DNA from: Methanocella conradii HZ254
GTDB taxonomy: Archaea > Halobacteriota > Methanocellia > Methanocellales > Methanocellaceae
DNA: 64,000 nucleotides
Reading direction: 5' to 3'
Assembly: GCF_000251105.1 (NCBI RefSeq)
Contig: NC_017034.1
Span: 558,001 to 622,000 of the forward strand
The position numbers and the translations under genes were made by a program. Below the pieces are notes generated by a model. It worked only from the letters and a program-made list of their open reading frames with translations. It was not told where the DNA came from and searched no databases. Numbering within the stretch: the first letter of the stretch is position 1; each line of letters starts with the position of its first letter. Positions 34,750 to 42,874 of the stretch are shown piece by piece.

Positions 34750-35493
34750 ATGCTTGTAAGGTTTCTGGGCACGAACGGCTGGTTCGATTCGGCCACCGGC
34801 AACTCGATATGCACGCTCCTCGAGGCAAACGATGCCTACGTAGTGCTCGACGCGGGCAACGGCATCCACAAGCTGGGCATGTACGTCAAAGACGAAAGGC
34901 CCGTTTACCTCTTCTTAAGCCACTTCCACCTCGACCACATAGTGGGCCTACACACGCTCGTCAAGCTAAAGCTGCCTCAAGGGCTTAAGATATTTGGCAT
35001 GGAGGGGACGGAGAAGTCGCTCATGGCGATAATGAGAAGGCCGTATACCGTGCCCCTGGGAGAAGGTCCTTTTCCGATCGAGGTGCTCGAATTGCCCCGG
35101 GACGCCGAGAGGGCGCCTTTCCTGGAGAGCTACGGCTTCCTTGTGCACTCCGACCCGTGTATTGGATTCAGGTTCAGGCTGGACGGCAAATCAATCGCTT
35201 ATTGCACGGACACGGGCATCTGCGATGAGCTTATAAGGCTTGGGATGGGCGCAGACCTTTTGATAACCGAGTGCTCGGAGCTATCCGGCCGGCACAGCGA
35301 CCGCTGGCCACACCTCAACCCCGAGGACGCCGTAAGCGTCGCCAGGCGGGCAGGGGCGAAGAGGCTGGCGCTCACCCACTTTAACGCCCACCTGTATGGC
35401 ACTATCGAGTCGCGGAAAAAGATAGAGGAGCGGCTGGCAGGGGCCTTCGAAGGGCTCACCGTGGCGATCGACGATGCCACGCTAGAAATATAA
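34750..35493 (+). CDS. MBL-fold metallo-hydrolase (RNase Z-like)
   Basis: A 247-residue metallo-beta-lactamase-fold protein with the zinc motif SHFHLDH (57-63), a further ligand Asp in IAYCTDTG and His in LTHFNAHLYG. The layout (GTNGWFDSATGNSI at the N-terminus) resembles RNase Z and related phosphodiesterase-type MBL proteins, but exosite features of tRNase Z are not visible. Substrate unknown. TTATATCC about 28 bases before the ATG, overlapping the preceding stop, implies a leaderless mRNA. Confidence 0.82.
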   Translation: MLVRFLGTNGWFDSATGNSICTLLEANDAYVVLDAGNGIHKLGMYVKDERPVYLFLSHFHLDHIVGLHTLVKLKLPQGLKIFGMEGTEKSLMAIMRRPYTVPLGEGPFPIEVLELPRDAERAPFLESYGFLVHSDPCIGFRFRLDGKSIAYCTDTGICDELIRLGMGADLLITECSELSGRHSDRWPHLNPEDAVSVARRAGAKRLALTHFNAHLYGTIESRKKIEERLAGAFEGLTVAIDDATLEI

Positions 35494-35509
35494 GTCCACT
35501 ATAATAAAC

Positions 35510-36328
35510 TTAGGGCTTTCTGGAAGCGTTCCAGGCGTCCACGAGGGAGAGCACCTCGAAGAGGTTAACGTTGGAGACCACAGCGTCAGGCCTGATCCCA
35601 CTGATCTGCTGCTCAGGCTTGCTCCTCTGCGAAACCAGTATGGTCTTCATGCCAAGCTTGGATGCGCCCATCATGTCAGCCGTCATGTCGTTGCCCACCA
35701 TGACGGCCTCAGATGGCTTCACGTTCAGGTTGCTCAACGCCCTTGCGAAGATCATCGAGTTCGGCTTCTTCACGCCCACCTCGCTCGAGAGCACTATCGT
35801 CTCGAAGTACCTTGTGAGGTCATATAGCCCCAGCTCGGGTAGGGTGAACGCCTCCTGGGCGTTAGAGACGATGCCAAGCCGGTACCTCTTCTGCATCTGC
35901 TCCAGCGCAGGCTTAACCGTTGGGTAAAGAAAAATGTGCTTACGCGTGGAGGACCTGAATAAGTGGGAGAGGTCCGTCGAAAGGTGGTCGAGCTCCTCGG
36001 GCGTCCTGGAGGCGAACCTGAGGATGATGCTCTTGAAGACGTCCCGCACGTCAGCATCGGGGTAAAGCTCCCTGCGCTCGCCCATCCTGGCCTCGAACTC
36101 CTCTATGATGTTCTTGAAAATGTCCGCCTCGATGCGCCTCCTGGCCTCCTCGGTGCCAAGGCGCCGGGCGAACTCCTCGCGATAGAGCCACTTAAGCTGG
36201 TCCGCAGACAGGTAAATGTACTTGTATTCGAGCCATCTTGAGATGGCCTCGTAAGCGGAAGGGTCCGATTCGTCCGTGACGATGTCGATGAGCGTGCCGT
36301 AGACGTCGAAGAGGATGGTGGTGATCAA
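35510..36328 (-). CDS. HAD-superfamily hydrolase
   Basis: A 272-residue HAD phosphatase. Motif I is LFDVYGTLID (nucleophile D8), motif II in GIVSNAQEAF, motif III Lys in GVKKPNSMIF, motif IV GNDMTADMMGA; a helical cap lies between I and II. I start at TTG 36328, which overlaps the stop of the kinase gene (TTGA) and is preceded by GAGGTGG; the longer ATG at 36346 lies inside the kinase gene. This overlap means coupled expression with the kinase. Substrate unknown, but a kinase-phosphatase pair on one metabolite or protein is plausible. Confidence 0.82.
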   Translation of the reverse strand: MITTILFDVYGTLIDIVTDESDPSAYEAISRWLEYKYIYLSADQLKWLYREEFARRLGTEEARRRIEADIFKNIIEEFEARMGERRELYPDADVRDVFKSIILRFASRTPEELDHLSTDLSHLFRSSTRKHIFLYPTVKPALEQMQKRYRLGIVSNAQEAFTLPELGLYDLTRYFETIVLSSEVGVKKPNSMIFARALSNLNVKPSEAVMVGNDMTADMMGASKLGMKTILVSQRSKPEQQISGIRPDAVVSNVNLFEVLSLVDAWNASRKP

Positions 36329-37305
36329 GGCACCACCTCGATGCACCGCGTGCCCCGCTCTACGAGGTACCTCCGGTAGTCGGGCTTCCAGTACCCCAGC
36401 ATTGCGATCTTGAGGAACCCGCGGGATACGTAGAAGGGCAGCATCCTCAGCAGTTTTTCGCGCTCGCCTGCGTCGGGCGCGTAGGCCGTCAGGAAGCGGG
36501 CAATGTAGGGCCGCGCCCTATCCTCGTCTTTCGCCAGGTATGCGCACTGGTGGCTGAGCTCCGCCACCACCGTGCCGACGTCCAGGAGGGGGCTTCGCCC
36601 CGGACGGCTACGCTCGACGTCGAATCCGTAAACCACTCCCCCCTGTATCTTGAAGTTCGACGGGTTGGCATCGCCGTGGACGGTGACCCCCCGCTGCTCG
36701 AATAGTGGCTTGAAGCTATGCCACCGCGTCAGCCCTTTAGCGATCCTCCGGTGGAAGCCGTCCAGCGCGCCCTGCTCTTCAAGGTAGAGCATAGGCTTAA
36801 GGTATGAGTAGAACATCTCCGACGCGTCTACCCTGCTATCCTGTGGCATGACCGTGTGGATTTTTCTGAGCAGCCCGGCCGTCAGGTCGAGGGCGGCCAT
36901 AAGCCTATCCTCCTTCCCGCTGCCCTTTAGCGTATCCTGGATGAGCGATAGAAGCGTGGCCCCTCCAACGTATACGGTGGCAAGGGCGCAGTCAAGGGCC
37001 TCGTTTACCCCCAGCGCCCTCACGATGCGATACGGGCCCGAAGAGAAACCATTCTTCTCATACTCCTTGAGCATGGCGTACTCCGCCTTCATCTCCCTGC
37101 ACGGGTCGTACGTGACGCCAGTCCTGCCCAGGGTTCTCCTGAAGAATTTTACGTGTACTCTCGTCCCGTCTACCCCGAAGACGCAGGACTCGTGGGACGA
37201 GGCGGATGGCTCTTCCATCCCGTTCGATCCATTGCTGGCGTCGCTGAACGCCTCCGGGTTCTGCCTCGCCAGCTCTGATACCCACCTCAGCGCGGCGGCT
37301 TTCAC
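36325..37305 (-). CDS. APH-fold phosphotransferase
   Basis: A 326-residue protein with the aminoglycoside-phosphotransferase/choline-kinase fold. The catalytic loop is VTVHGDANPSNFKI and the metal-binding Asp in VVYGFDVERSRPG. The N-lobe (about 30-110) has HVKFFRR as candidate nucleotide-binding Lys. Members phosphorylate small molecules or proteins. The GTG at 37305 follows CCGGAGG by 9 bases and lies 4 bases after the stop of the KaiC-like gene, so it is the middle gene of a three-gene operon. Substrate unknown; antibiotic resistance is not implied. Confidence 0.78.
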   Translation of the reverse strand: MKAAALRWVSELARQNPEAFSDASNGSNGMEEPSASSHESCVFGVDGTRVHVKFFRRTLGRTGVTYDPCREMKAEYAMLKEYEKNGFSSGPYRIVRALGVNEALDCALATVYVGGATLLSLIQDTLKGSGKEDRLMAALDLTAGLLRKIHTVMPQDSRVDASEMFYSYLKPMLYLEEQGALDGFHRRIAKGLTRWHSFKPLFEQRGVTVHGDANPSNFKIQGGVVYGFDVERSRPGRSPLLDVGTVVAELSHQCAYLAKDEDRARPYIARFLTAYAPDAGEREKLLRMLPFYVSRGFLKIAMLGYWKPDYRRYLVERGTRCIEVVP

Positions 37306-37309
37306 GGCG

Positions 37310-38029
37310 TCATGCCTCCGGGGAGAGCGAGTATGGAATGGCTTCAGGGTATACCTCTATTCCTCCTACGCCGATGCTCATGGGCACGATTTTCATGTTA
37401 AAGGATTGACGGCGCATCTTGGTGACCCAGAAGCACCTCTCCACGTTATTCCCCGCCCTCGATAAAAACAGGTTTATGTTTCCGTCGCTCATGAACATCT
37501 CGTCGGTCAATTCCATGCGGGGGAACACCTCCATGGCCTCGGATACGAAGAGCGAGGTTATGCCACGCCTCTTTAGTATCCTTATAAACTTGAGCATGTA
37601 CCGCCTTCGGTCCATATCGTCGGGGAAGTAGTACTTGAAGAGGTTCATGGAGTCCAGGACCATCCTTGTGGCGCTCGTATGGGTCACTATGTTCATGATG
37701 CCCTCGAGCGAGCCTGGAAGGTCGAGCCTCGAGAAGTAGTCGTCCGTGACGATCGAGATGGCGCCCCTCTTCACGAGGGAGTCCCACTCTGAAAGCCCTA
37801 GTGAGGCGGCGTACTCTGACAGCGACATGTCGGTCTCCTCGATGGCCATCATGAGCCCGCTCTCCCCATACTCCCTGGCGCCCGCGTACACGAACTGCAT
37901 GCCGAGTATCGACTTGCCCGAGCCTGGCGGCCCCGATATGAGCACCGCCGATCCAGGGTATATGCCCCCGTTGAGCATCGTGTCTGCGCCCGGCACCCCC
38001 GTCTTGACAAAGCTAACGCTATGAGCCAT
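37310..38029 (-). CDS. KaiC/RAD55-like ATPase
   Basis: A 239-residue single-domain RecA-fold ATPase with TGVPGADTMLNGGIYPGS, Walker A GPPGSGKS (33-40), catalytic Glu pair in AIEETDMSLSEY and Walker B RMVLDSMNL (122-130). First gene of an operon with an APH-fold kinase and a HAD phosphatase. Related proteins act in circadian, archaellum and gas-vesicle regulation; here the role is unknown. Upstream are TTATATAT boxes (38047-38066) and then the long inverted repeat at 38082-38132. Confidence 0.87.
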   Translation of the reverse strand: MAHSVSFVKTGVPGADTMLNGGIYPGSAVLISGPPGSGKSILGMQFVYAGAREYGESGLMMAIEETDMSLSEYAASLGLSEWDSLVKRGAISIVTDDYFSRLDLPGSLEGIMNIVTHTSATRMVLDSMNLFKYYFPDDMDRRRYMLKFIRILKRRGITSLFVSEAMEVFPRMELTDEMFMSDGNINLFLSRAGNNVERCFWVTKMRRQSFNMKIVPMSIGVGGIEVYPEAIPYSLSPEA

Positions 38030-38081
38030 GCAACCTAATCATAGAATATATAACTGTTTATATAATAATATTGCCACAACA

Positions 38082-38132
38082 TGCCGTGTCCTATGCAGCC
38101 CGACATGCAAATGTCTTTCATAGGACACGGCA
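38082..38132. promoter_or_regulatory. Long inverted repeat with inner GCAA hairpin
   Basis: Perfect 14-bp arms TGCCGTGTCCTATG (38082-38095) and CATAGGACACGGCA (38119-38132) enclose a second stem GACAT-GCAA-ATGTC (38102-38115). It lies between the divergent KaiC-like and flavodoxin-like genes. It could be an operator for a dimeric regulator, a cruciform or a folded RNA; GCAA is a GNRA tetraloop. Confidence 0.65.
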
Positions 38133-38219
38133 GGAAAAAAATATTTAAAAGTATAAAACCGTTCAATTTTGCCATATAATAGATAATTCGGAACGAAATA
38201 ATAAAAGTAGAGAGTTCAC

Positions 38220-38837
38220 ATGGCTAATAAGCTGGCCCTTGTCATATACGACACGAAATACGGCTCCACCGAGCAGGTCGCCCACTGGGTGGCCGAAGGT
38301 ATAAACGACGCGGACATCCGGCACGTGGACGACGTGACCTCGCTCTTCTATGACCTGATCGTGATCGGCTCACCCGTGTACAACGAGGCGCCATCCACCC
38401 GCATCCTGGCGTTCCTTGAGAAGTACAGGGATAGCCTTGCCAATAAGCGGCTCGCCATCTTCACCGTGAGCCTGCCCTATAACATGACTCCAGAGCGAGC
38501 AAAGGGCTATGCGGGGGCTAGAATCCTCGAAGAGCTTGCCGGCAGGGTCAAGGGCAATATAATAGATAAGAGGGCATTTCTGGGGAAGCTCGAGGAAAAG
38601 GAGCTGACCTCCCTGGACAGGCTCTCCCTGCGCATACAGTACTTCTTGAAGGGATACAGGCTGAAGGATGCCAACTATCTTGACAGGGATGCCGCCATCG
38701 CATGGGGGAGGAGGCTGTTCGAGCTTGCCACCAGGGCGCCTGAGGCCGTCACCACGGAGAGGAAGGATAGGAAGATGGGCGGCTCCACCGGGGTGCCAGA
38801 GAGAAAGGGCGACGGGCAGAGGGAAGAAAAGAAGTGA
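38220..38837 (+). CDS. Flavodoxin-domain protein
   Basis: A 205-residue protein with a flavodoxin/HemG-like fold. YDTKYGSTEQVA is the FMN phosphate-binding loop and VIGSPVYNEAPS the isoalloxazine loop. The last 35 residues are charged and unstructured. Likely a cytoplasmic electron carrier or oxidoreductase. A TATA-like CATATAATAG lies at about 38173-38182. The ATG at 38220 is the only good start. Confidence 0.85.
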   Translation: MANKLALVIYDTKYGSTEQVAHWVAEGINDADIRHVDDVTSLFYDLIVIGSPVYNEAPSTRILAFLEKYRDSLANKRLAIFTVSLPYNMTPERAKGYAGARILEELAGRVKGNIIDKRAFLGKLEEKELTSLDRLSLRIQYFLKGYRLKDANYLDRDAAIAWGRRLFELATRAPEAVTTERKDRKMGGSTGVPERKGDGQREEKK

Positions 38838-38840
38838 GCC

Positions 38841-39329
38841 CTACACGCTCGGCGGCTTATCCTCCGGGGGCTCGTCGCCGCCTGGAGTTTGGAGAATCTC
38901 GATGCCCGCTTGCTTAAGGAATTGTAAGGACATCTCGTCCGGGTAGCCGTTCTGGAATACCACCCTTTTTATTTTGCCGTTTATGAGCATCTTGGCGCAC
39001 AGGATGCAGGGCTGGTGGGTACAGTAGATGGTCGCCCCCTCGATGGAGACGCCATGTAGCGCCGCCTGGATGATGGCGTTCTGCTCCGCGTGCACGGCCC
39101 TGCACAGCTCGTGGCGGGTGCCATGGGCGACGTTCTCCTTCTCGCGGATACACCCGATGTCCAGGCAGTGCTCGAAGCCGTACGGCGCGCCATTGTATCC
39201 CGTGCTGAGTATTCTTCCGTTCTTCACGATGACGGCGCCTACGTGTATGCGCAGGCATGTCGAGCGCTTGGCCACGACGTTGGCTATCTCCATGAAATAC
39301 TCGTCCTGGCCGGGCCTCTTGTACGACAT
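38841..39329 (-). CDS. dCMP deaminase family protein
   Basis: A 162-residue zinc deaminase. The zinc and catalytic motif is H80-A81-E82 with P107-C108-x2-C111, and the dCMP-type insert GYNGAPYGFEHC is present. It converts dCMP to dUMP for dTTP synthesis, fitting the dGTPase-like gene elsewhere in the window as nucleotide metabolism. It ends 4 bases from the convergent flavodoxin-like gene's stop and starts 4 bases after the dys stop, so it may be co-transcribed with dys. C-terminus is Pro/Glu-rich. Confidence 0.92.
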   Translation of the reverse strand: MSYKRPGQDEYFMEIANVVAKRSTCLRIHVGAVIVKNGRILSTGYNGAPYGFEHCLDIGCIREKENVAHGTRHELCRAVHAEQNAIIQAALHGVSIEGATIYCTHQPCILCAKMLINGKIKRVVFQNGYPDEMSLQFLKQAGIEILQTPGGDEPPEDKPPSV

Positions 39330-39333
39330 GCCT

Positions 39334-40389
39334 TTACCTCTTCGAGTTTAAAGCGTATTTCATCTTGAGCCTATCGCCAGCCCAATCATACCTGGGGGCC
39401 TTACGCTTTTTTAGATAAGGCCCAGCCTTCTGGGCAAGGGCGTGGGACACGATGGGCAGGGCGATGGTGGCGTCCACGAACACCTGCACCTTCGGGGCCA
39501 CCGCCGCTATCTTACCCCACGACACGGCCTCCTCGAACGTGCAGCCGCTTAAGCCTCCCCAGTGGGGGGCGTCAGTCGTGTACTGGATGGCATAGCTGTG
39601 GCCCTGGATGGGCAGCCCTAGAATGGAGGCGATAACCTCGGTCTGCTGTATGAAGTTCTTGGGCACGCCTCCGCCCACGTAGATGACGCCCGTCTTCTTC
39701 GAGTTCTCCACTATCTGGGTGATCTCATCCACGTCCTTCATCTGGTCGACGTTGACCACATTCCCGCTCCTCCTGGCGACCATCAGGCCTATGCCGATGG
39801 AGCTGTCGCAAAGGGCCGGAACGAAGATGGGCACGTTGTGCACGTATGCGCTCACGACTATAGAGTCATGGTCCGCCCCCTTCTCATGGAGCCATTTGCC
39901 CAGCAAAAACATGAATTCCCTGGATGAGTACGGCCTCTCTTGCTCAAGCGTCTCGCTGAAGCCCGCGATGAGCCTGTCGGTGCCGCGGAACTGCTCCTCG
40001 ACCGCGAACACGTCGTATATCCTGTCGACGCCTTCCTTGAAGAGCGTCTCATCGTCCACGGCGTGGCTGCCCACGTAGTGCTTGCCGCCCAGCGACTCGT
40101 GGACGTCGTGGAACATGTTGGCGCCCGTGCTTACCAGACAATCAATCATGCGGTTCTGGATGAAGTAAGCTATGATCTTTCGCATGCCCGCCGGACACAT
40201 CGCCCCGGTCAGCCCCATGAATATCGTTAGGTCGTCTTCCTTGAGCATGTGTGCCCACGTCTCGACGGACTCTCCAAGCTTGCGCCCCTGAAAGCCCGTG
40301 CTGGCCATCGCCTCCGTGAGCTCGGCTATTGACCTGTCGGCGACCTCTATCGGCGCGGTTGGCCTTTTCAGGAATTTGCTTTTGGCCAT
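39334..40389 (-). CDS. dys: Deoxyhypusine synthase
   Basis: A 351-residue enzyme that transfers the aminobutyl group of spermidine to a Lys of aIF5A. The catalytic Lys is K293 in SGCTFEEAVSWGK, and the NAD-binding segments FMGLTGAMCPAGMR, LVSTGANMFHD and YVGGGVPKNF are present. I start at the ATG at 40389, preceded by GAGAGAG; the open frame to 40554 runs through the promoter and the divergent DedA leader. Universal in archaea. Confidence 0.95.
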   Translation of the reverse strand: MAKSKFLKRPTAPIEVADRSIAELTEAMASTGFQGRKLGESVETWAHMLKEDDLTIFMGLTGAMCPAGMRKIIAYFIQNRMIDCLVSTGANMFHDVHESLGGKHYVGSHAVDDETLFKEGVDRIYDVFAVEEQFRGTDRLIAGFSETLEQERPYSSREFMFLLGKWLHEKGADHDSIVVSAYVHNVPIFVPALCDSSIGIGLMVARRSGNVVNVDQMKDVDEITQIVENSKKTGVIYVGGGVPKNFIQQTEVIASILGLPIQGHSYAIQYTTDAPHWGGLSGCTFEEAVSWGKIAAVAPKVQVFVDATIALPIVSHALAQKAGPYLKKRKAPRYDWAGDRLKMKYALNSKR

Positions 40390-40501
40390 GTCTCTCTCTC
40401 GACCTCTTTCATAAGAGCAGGCTTTATCGATATAAATTTTTAGTTCCCGAAAAGGACGAAAGTTTTTATCGTGGAAAACACCTTGTAAATGGGGGTCATA
40501 G

Positions 40502-41170
40502 ATGCTATCACTCGTGGGGGATGTCACCAATACCATAACAGGGATAATAGGCAACCTCGGCTACCTCGGAGTTTTCATACTCATGACCCTCGAGAGCGCG
40601 GGAATGCCCATACCGAGCGAGGTCATAATGACATATGGCGGGTTCATCGCGACGCCGGGAGGCATCGTTCACGTGGTGGCTGTGGCGGTCATAGGCTCAC
40701 TGGGCACCGGCCTGGGCTCGGCGATAGGCTATGCCGTCGGGGCGTGGGGCGGAAAGCCCTTCATGGATAAGTACGGCAAGTTCTTCGGGATCAACCCTCA
40801 GAAGATGCTGTGGGCCGAACGGTGGTTCTGCAAGTACGGCGAGTCAGCCTGCATCTACACGAGGCTGCTGCCAGTCGTGCGCACGGTGGTGAACGTCCCG
40901 GCCGGACTGCTGAACATGGATTTCAAGAAGTTCATGGCATATAGCATGGTGGGCGCATTTCCATGGTGCCTTGTCCTTGCCTGCATCGGCTACATCCTGG
41001 GCGAGAACTGGGAGTCTATCATGGGCGCCTCGCACCTGCTGACCTACGCCGTCGGGGCCGTAGTGCTTTTCATAATCGCAGCCTGCATCACTCTTTACGC
41101 CCTGGTGAGGATGGGCGTCATACCCAGGAAAACCGTGGAGAAGTACCTCGGCTTTCTCCTGAACGCCTAG
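40502..41170 (+). CDS. DedA/VTT-family membrane protein
   Basis: A 222-residue polytopic protein of the DedA (SNARE-associated) family: YLGVFILMTLESAGMPIPSEVIM is the re-entrant amphipathic signature, and FCKYGESACIYTRLLPVVRT with NMDFKKFMAYSMVGAFPW the second conserved block. Family members flip or transport lipid carriers such as undecaprenyl phosphate and phosphatidylethanolamine; the archaeal lipid substrate is unknown. GGGGGT precedes the ATG. Divergent from dys. Confidence 0.9.
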   Translation: MLSLVGDVTNTITGIIGNLGYLGVFILMTLESAGMPIPSEVIMTYGGFIATPGGIVHVVAVAVIGSLGTGLGSAIGYAVGAWGGKPFMDKYGKFFGINPQKMLWAERWFCKYGESACIYTRLLPVVRTVVNVPAGLLNMDFKKFMAYSMVGAFPWCLVLACIGYILGENWESIMGASHLLTYAVGAVVLFIIAACITLYALVRMGVIPRKTVEKYLGFLLNA

Positions 41171-41217
41171 GCTTGGCCCGTTTGTGAAAAAGTATATCGT
41201 ATATTTTGTCCATGTAA

Positions 41218-41811
41218 GTGTTCGTGGAAGCAGAGAGCAAGGATAATTGCAATGGCAACGAGGGCGGCAATGGCAGGCCCGGGCTCGCCCAGGTGGACGA
41301 TAGCGGCATCGGCTCGCCCGTAGGTGGAGTGGCCGTGGGCGTCCTGGACGCGACAAAAGGAGAATTTAAATACAAACTCGTGGGCGTCGAGTATTTTCAG
41401 GACGGCTACAGGAACGAGTATCAGGACAGGGTGGCGCAGGGCGTAAGGGAGCTTTTTAAAGAGATGGGCATAACGAAAGACGCCTACAGGATAGAGATCT
41501 GCTCGGGCCACGTCTTCGACCTCACGAGAAAATGGCTCGACGAGGAGGGCTACGAGTGGAGGCCGGTCAAGATCGTCGACCCCCTCCAGAGCCTTATAGA
41601 AAACGCTTTTAGCGATTACCTGGTCAGCATTGGCGTGCCAGAGCGCATCCGCACCATAGAGGTGGGCCGCGACCAGTTCATGTACCTCTTCAACTGGGTC
41701 AGGCAGGACCCCGAGGCCCGCGTTAAGTACTGTAAGACTAATGGAAGCAAGTGGAAGGCTAAGTGGTCCCATAAGCTTTACGAGAGGCGCGGCTCTGTTG
41801 AGAAAAGATGA
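41218..41811 (+). CDS. Hypothetical protein with possible RNase H-like fold
   Basis: A 197-residue protein. After a 25-residue low-complexity leader comes LAQVDDSGIGSPVGGVAVGVLD, which looks like the first strand of an RNase H-like nuclease with acidic residues. IEICSG and, later, VDPLQSLIENAFSDYLVSIG could supply the second and third acidic positions. This is a fold guess from pattern, not an identified family. The start is GTG at 41218; TATATCG about 22-26 bases upstream supports a leaderless mRNA. The C-terminus is basic (KTNGSKWKAKWSHKLYERR), as for nucleic-acid binding. Confidence 0.7.
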   Translation: MFVEAESKDNCNGNEGGNGRPGLAQVDDSGIGSPVGGVAVGVLDATKGEFKYKLVGVEYFQDGYRNEYQDRVAQGVRELFKEMGITKDAYRIEICSGHVFDLTRKWLDEEGYEWRPVKIVDPLQSLIENAFSDYLVSIGVPERIRTIEVGRDQFMYLFNWVRQDPEARVKYCKTNGSKWKAKWSHKLYERRGSVEKR

Positions 41812-41814
41812 TAT

Positions 41815-41847
41815 GGCGCCCTTATAAAGGCTCGTAGGCGCCATACG
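41815..41847. terminator. Inverted repeat between convergent genes
   Basis: ATGGCGCC and GGCGCCAT pair across about 16 bases at the shared 3' end of two convergent genes. There is no clear T run, so termination is only suggested. Confidence 0.35.
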
Positions 41848-42274
41848 GGCCATAATAGCCAGTCGCAGGGTCAAAGCCCACCCCGCCGGCTAAGGCGTAT
41901 CCTGCCCCCGGGTATGGGCCAAAAGGCGTCAGGCCGGGCATCTGATAAAACCGCTCGGAAGCCTCGGCAACGGGCGGCGTGAACGGGCCGAAAGCCGCGG
42001 ACCGCTGCGCGCTATAGACGAAGCCGCTGGTATAAGGGCCGCATGCGGCCACCCCAGAGATGGGGCCCGGCACGACTGGCGCCGCAACTGGAGCGCCTAA
42101 AAATGGCTCCGATGCGGCTTCCATAAGCGGCATGCCCGCCTGAGGCATGAGGCTGTAAGGCTGATCAGCGCTATACGGCTGGTTCACGCAGTCCTGGGCG
42201 CCAGCCGTGAGCAAGGCCGCATTCAATATAAAGGCACCAAAGAGCAAAGATATGGCGAGACTTTTTACGTTCAT
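41822..42274 (-). CDS. Secreted Pro/Gly/Ala-rich protein
   Basis: A 150-residue protein with a signal peptide (MNVKSLAISLLFGAFILNAALLTAGA) and a mature part rich in Pro, Gly, Ala and Tyr (GPYPGAGYALAGG, ATGYYGPYGAYEPL), which is likely disordered or an envelope component. Three Cys at most. AGGGGATT precedes the ATG at 42274. Family not recognised. Confidence 0.7.
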   Translation of the reverse strand: MNVKSLAISLLFGAFILNAALLTAGAQDCVNQPYSADQPYSLMPQAGMPLMEAASEPFLGAPVAAPVVPGPISGVAACGPYTSGFVYSAQRSAAFGPFTPPVAEASERFYQMPGLTPFGPYPGAGYALAGGVGFDPATGYYGPYGAYEPL

Positions 42275-42337
42275 CCATAATCCCCTGTGATACGGTTGCC
42301 ACATAAGAGTAAAACGTTATCCCGTAAAAAGTGGCGT

Positions 42338-42835
42338 ATGTGCCCTAAAAACAAGCAAAAAAGATACAGCGCGCTGGTGGAAGCGATGTCAGGCGAGGAC
42401 TATACGCACGAGGCGGGCCTGGCCTTCGAGCGGCACGTGATCGGCCTCTTCGGCAAGGATTTTAAGATAAAGTGGATGCGCGAGGGGGCCACGAAGGAGG
42501 AGGTGGACTTCAGCCCCGACCTCGAGGTAGAGCACATAGAGACAGGGGACGTTTTCGGCGTGGAGTGCAAGTACCGTGCCTCCCATTTCATGGGCAGGCT
42601 GCCCTGGGCCAAGGAGTACCAGCTAAAAAAGTACAGCCGGTACAGGGAGAAGACGGGCAGGCTCCTCTTCATAGTAATAGGCCTGGGCGGCACGCCGGAG
42701 AGGCCTGACTACATGTACTGCGTGCCAGCGTGGGAGGCGAAAGCCACCATGCTCGACGTTGACGGGATAAAGCGGCATCGCCGCAGCCCGCTTAGAAGGT
42801 TCCGCTGGGACTCAAGGGAGAAGAGGCTGGTATAG
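42338..42835 (+). CDS. Putative PD-(D/E)xK nuclease-fold protein
   Basis: A 165-residue basic protein. EAGLAFERHVIGLFG is a helix as found before restriction-endonuclease folds, then EVDFSPDLEVEH (Asp) and GDVFGVECKYRAS (ExK) match the D...ExK active-site arrangement, followed by QLKKYSRYREKTGRLLFIVIGLGG. Such small proteins act in archaeal Holliday-junction, repair or restriction roles; none is proved here. The ATG at 42338 is preferred over 42287, which lies in the promoter of the divergent gene. Confidence 0.75.
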   Translation: MCPKNKQKRYSALVEAMSGEDYTHEAGLAFERHVIGLFGKDFKIKWMREGATKEEVDFSPDLEVEHIETGDVFGVECKYRASHFMGRLPWAKEYQLKKYSRYREKTGRLLFIVIGLGGTPERPDYMYCVPAWEAKATMLDVDGIKRHRRSPLRRFRWDSREKRLV

Positions 42836-42874
42836 GCATATTTTATGTAGTCGCCAGACATATAAAAAGCACTT

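Noticed and set aside
36325..37305. Aminoglycoside resistance gene
   Set aside because: Only the APH fold is shown; the operon context is with a KaiC-like ATPase and HAD phosphatase, and nothing indicates antibiotic substrates.
40390..40554. 55-codon extension of deoxyhypusine synthase
   Set aside because: Runs through the promoter and the divergent DedA start; family length is reached from 40389.
41822..42274. Collagen- or elastin-like structural protein
   Set aside because: Gly/Pro/Ala/Tyr-rich, but without a regular repeat period; left as a secreted protein of unknown function.
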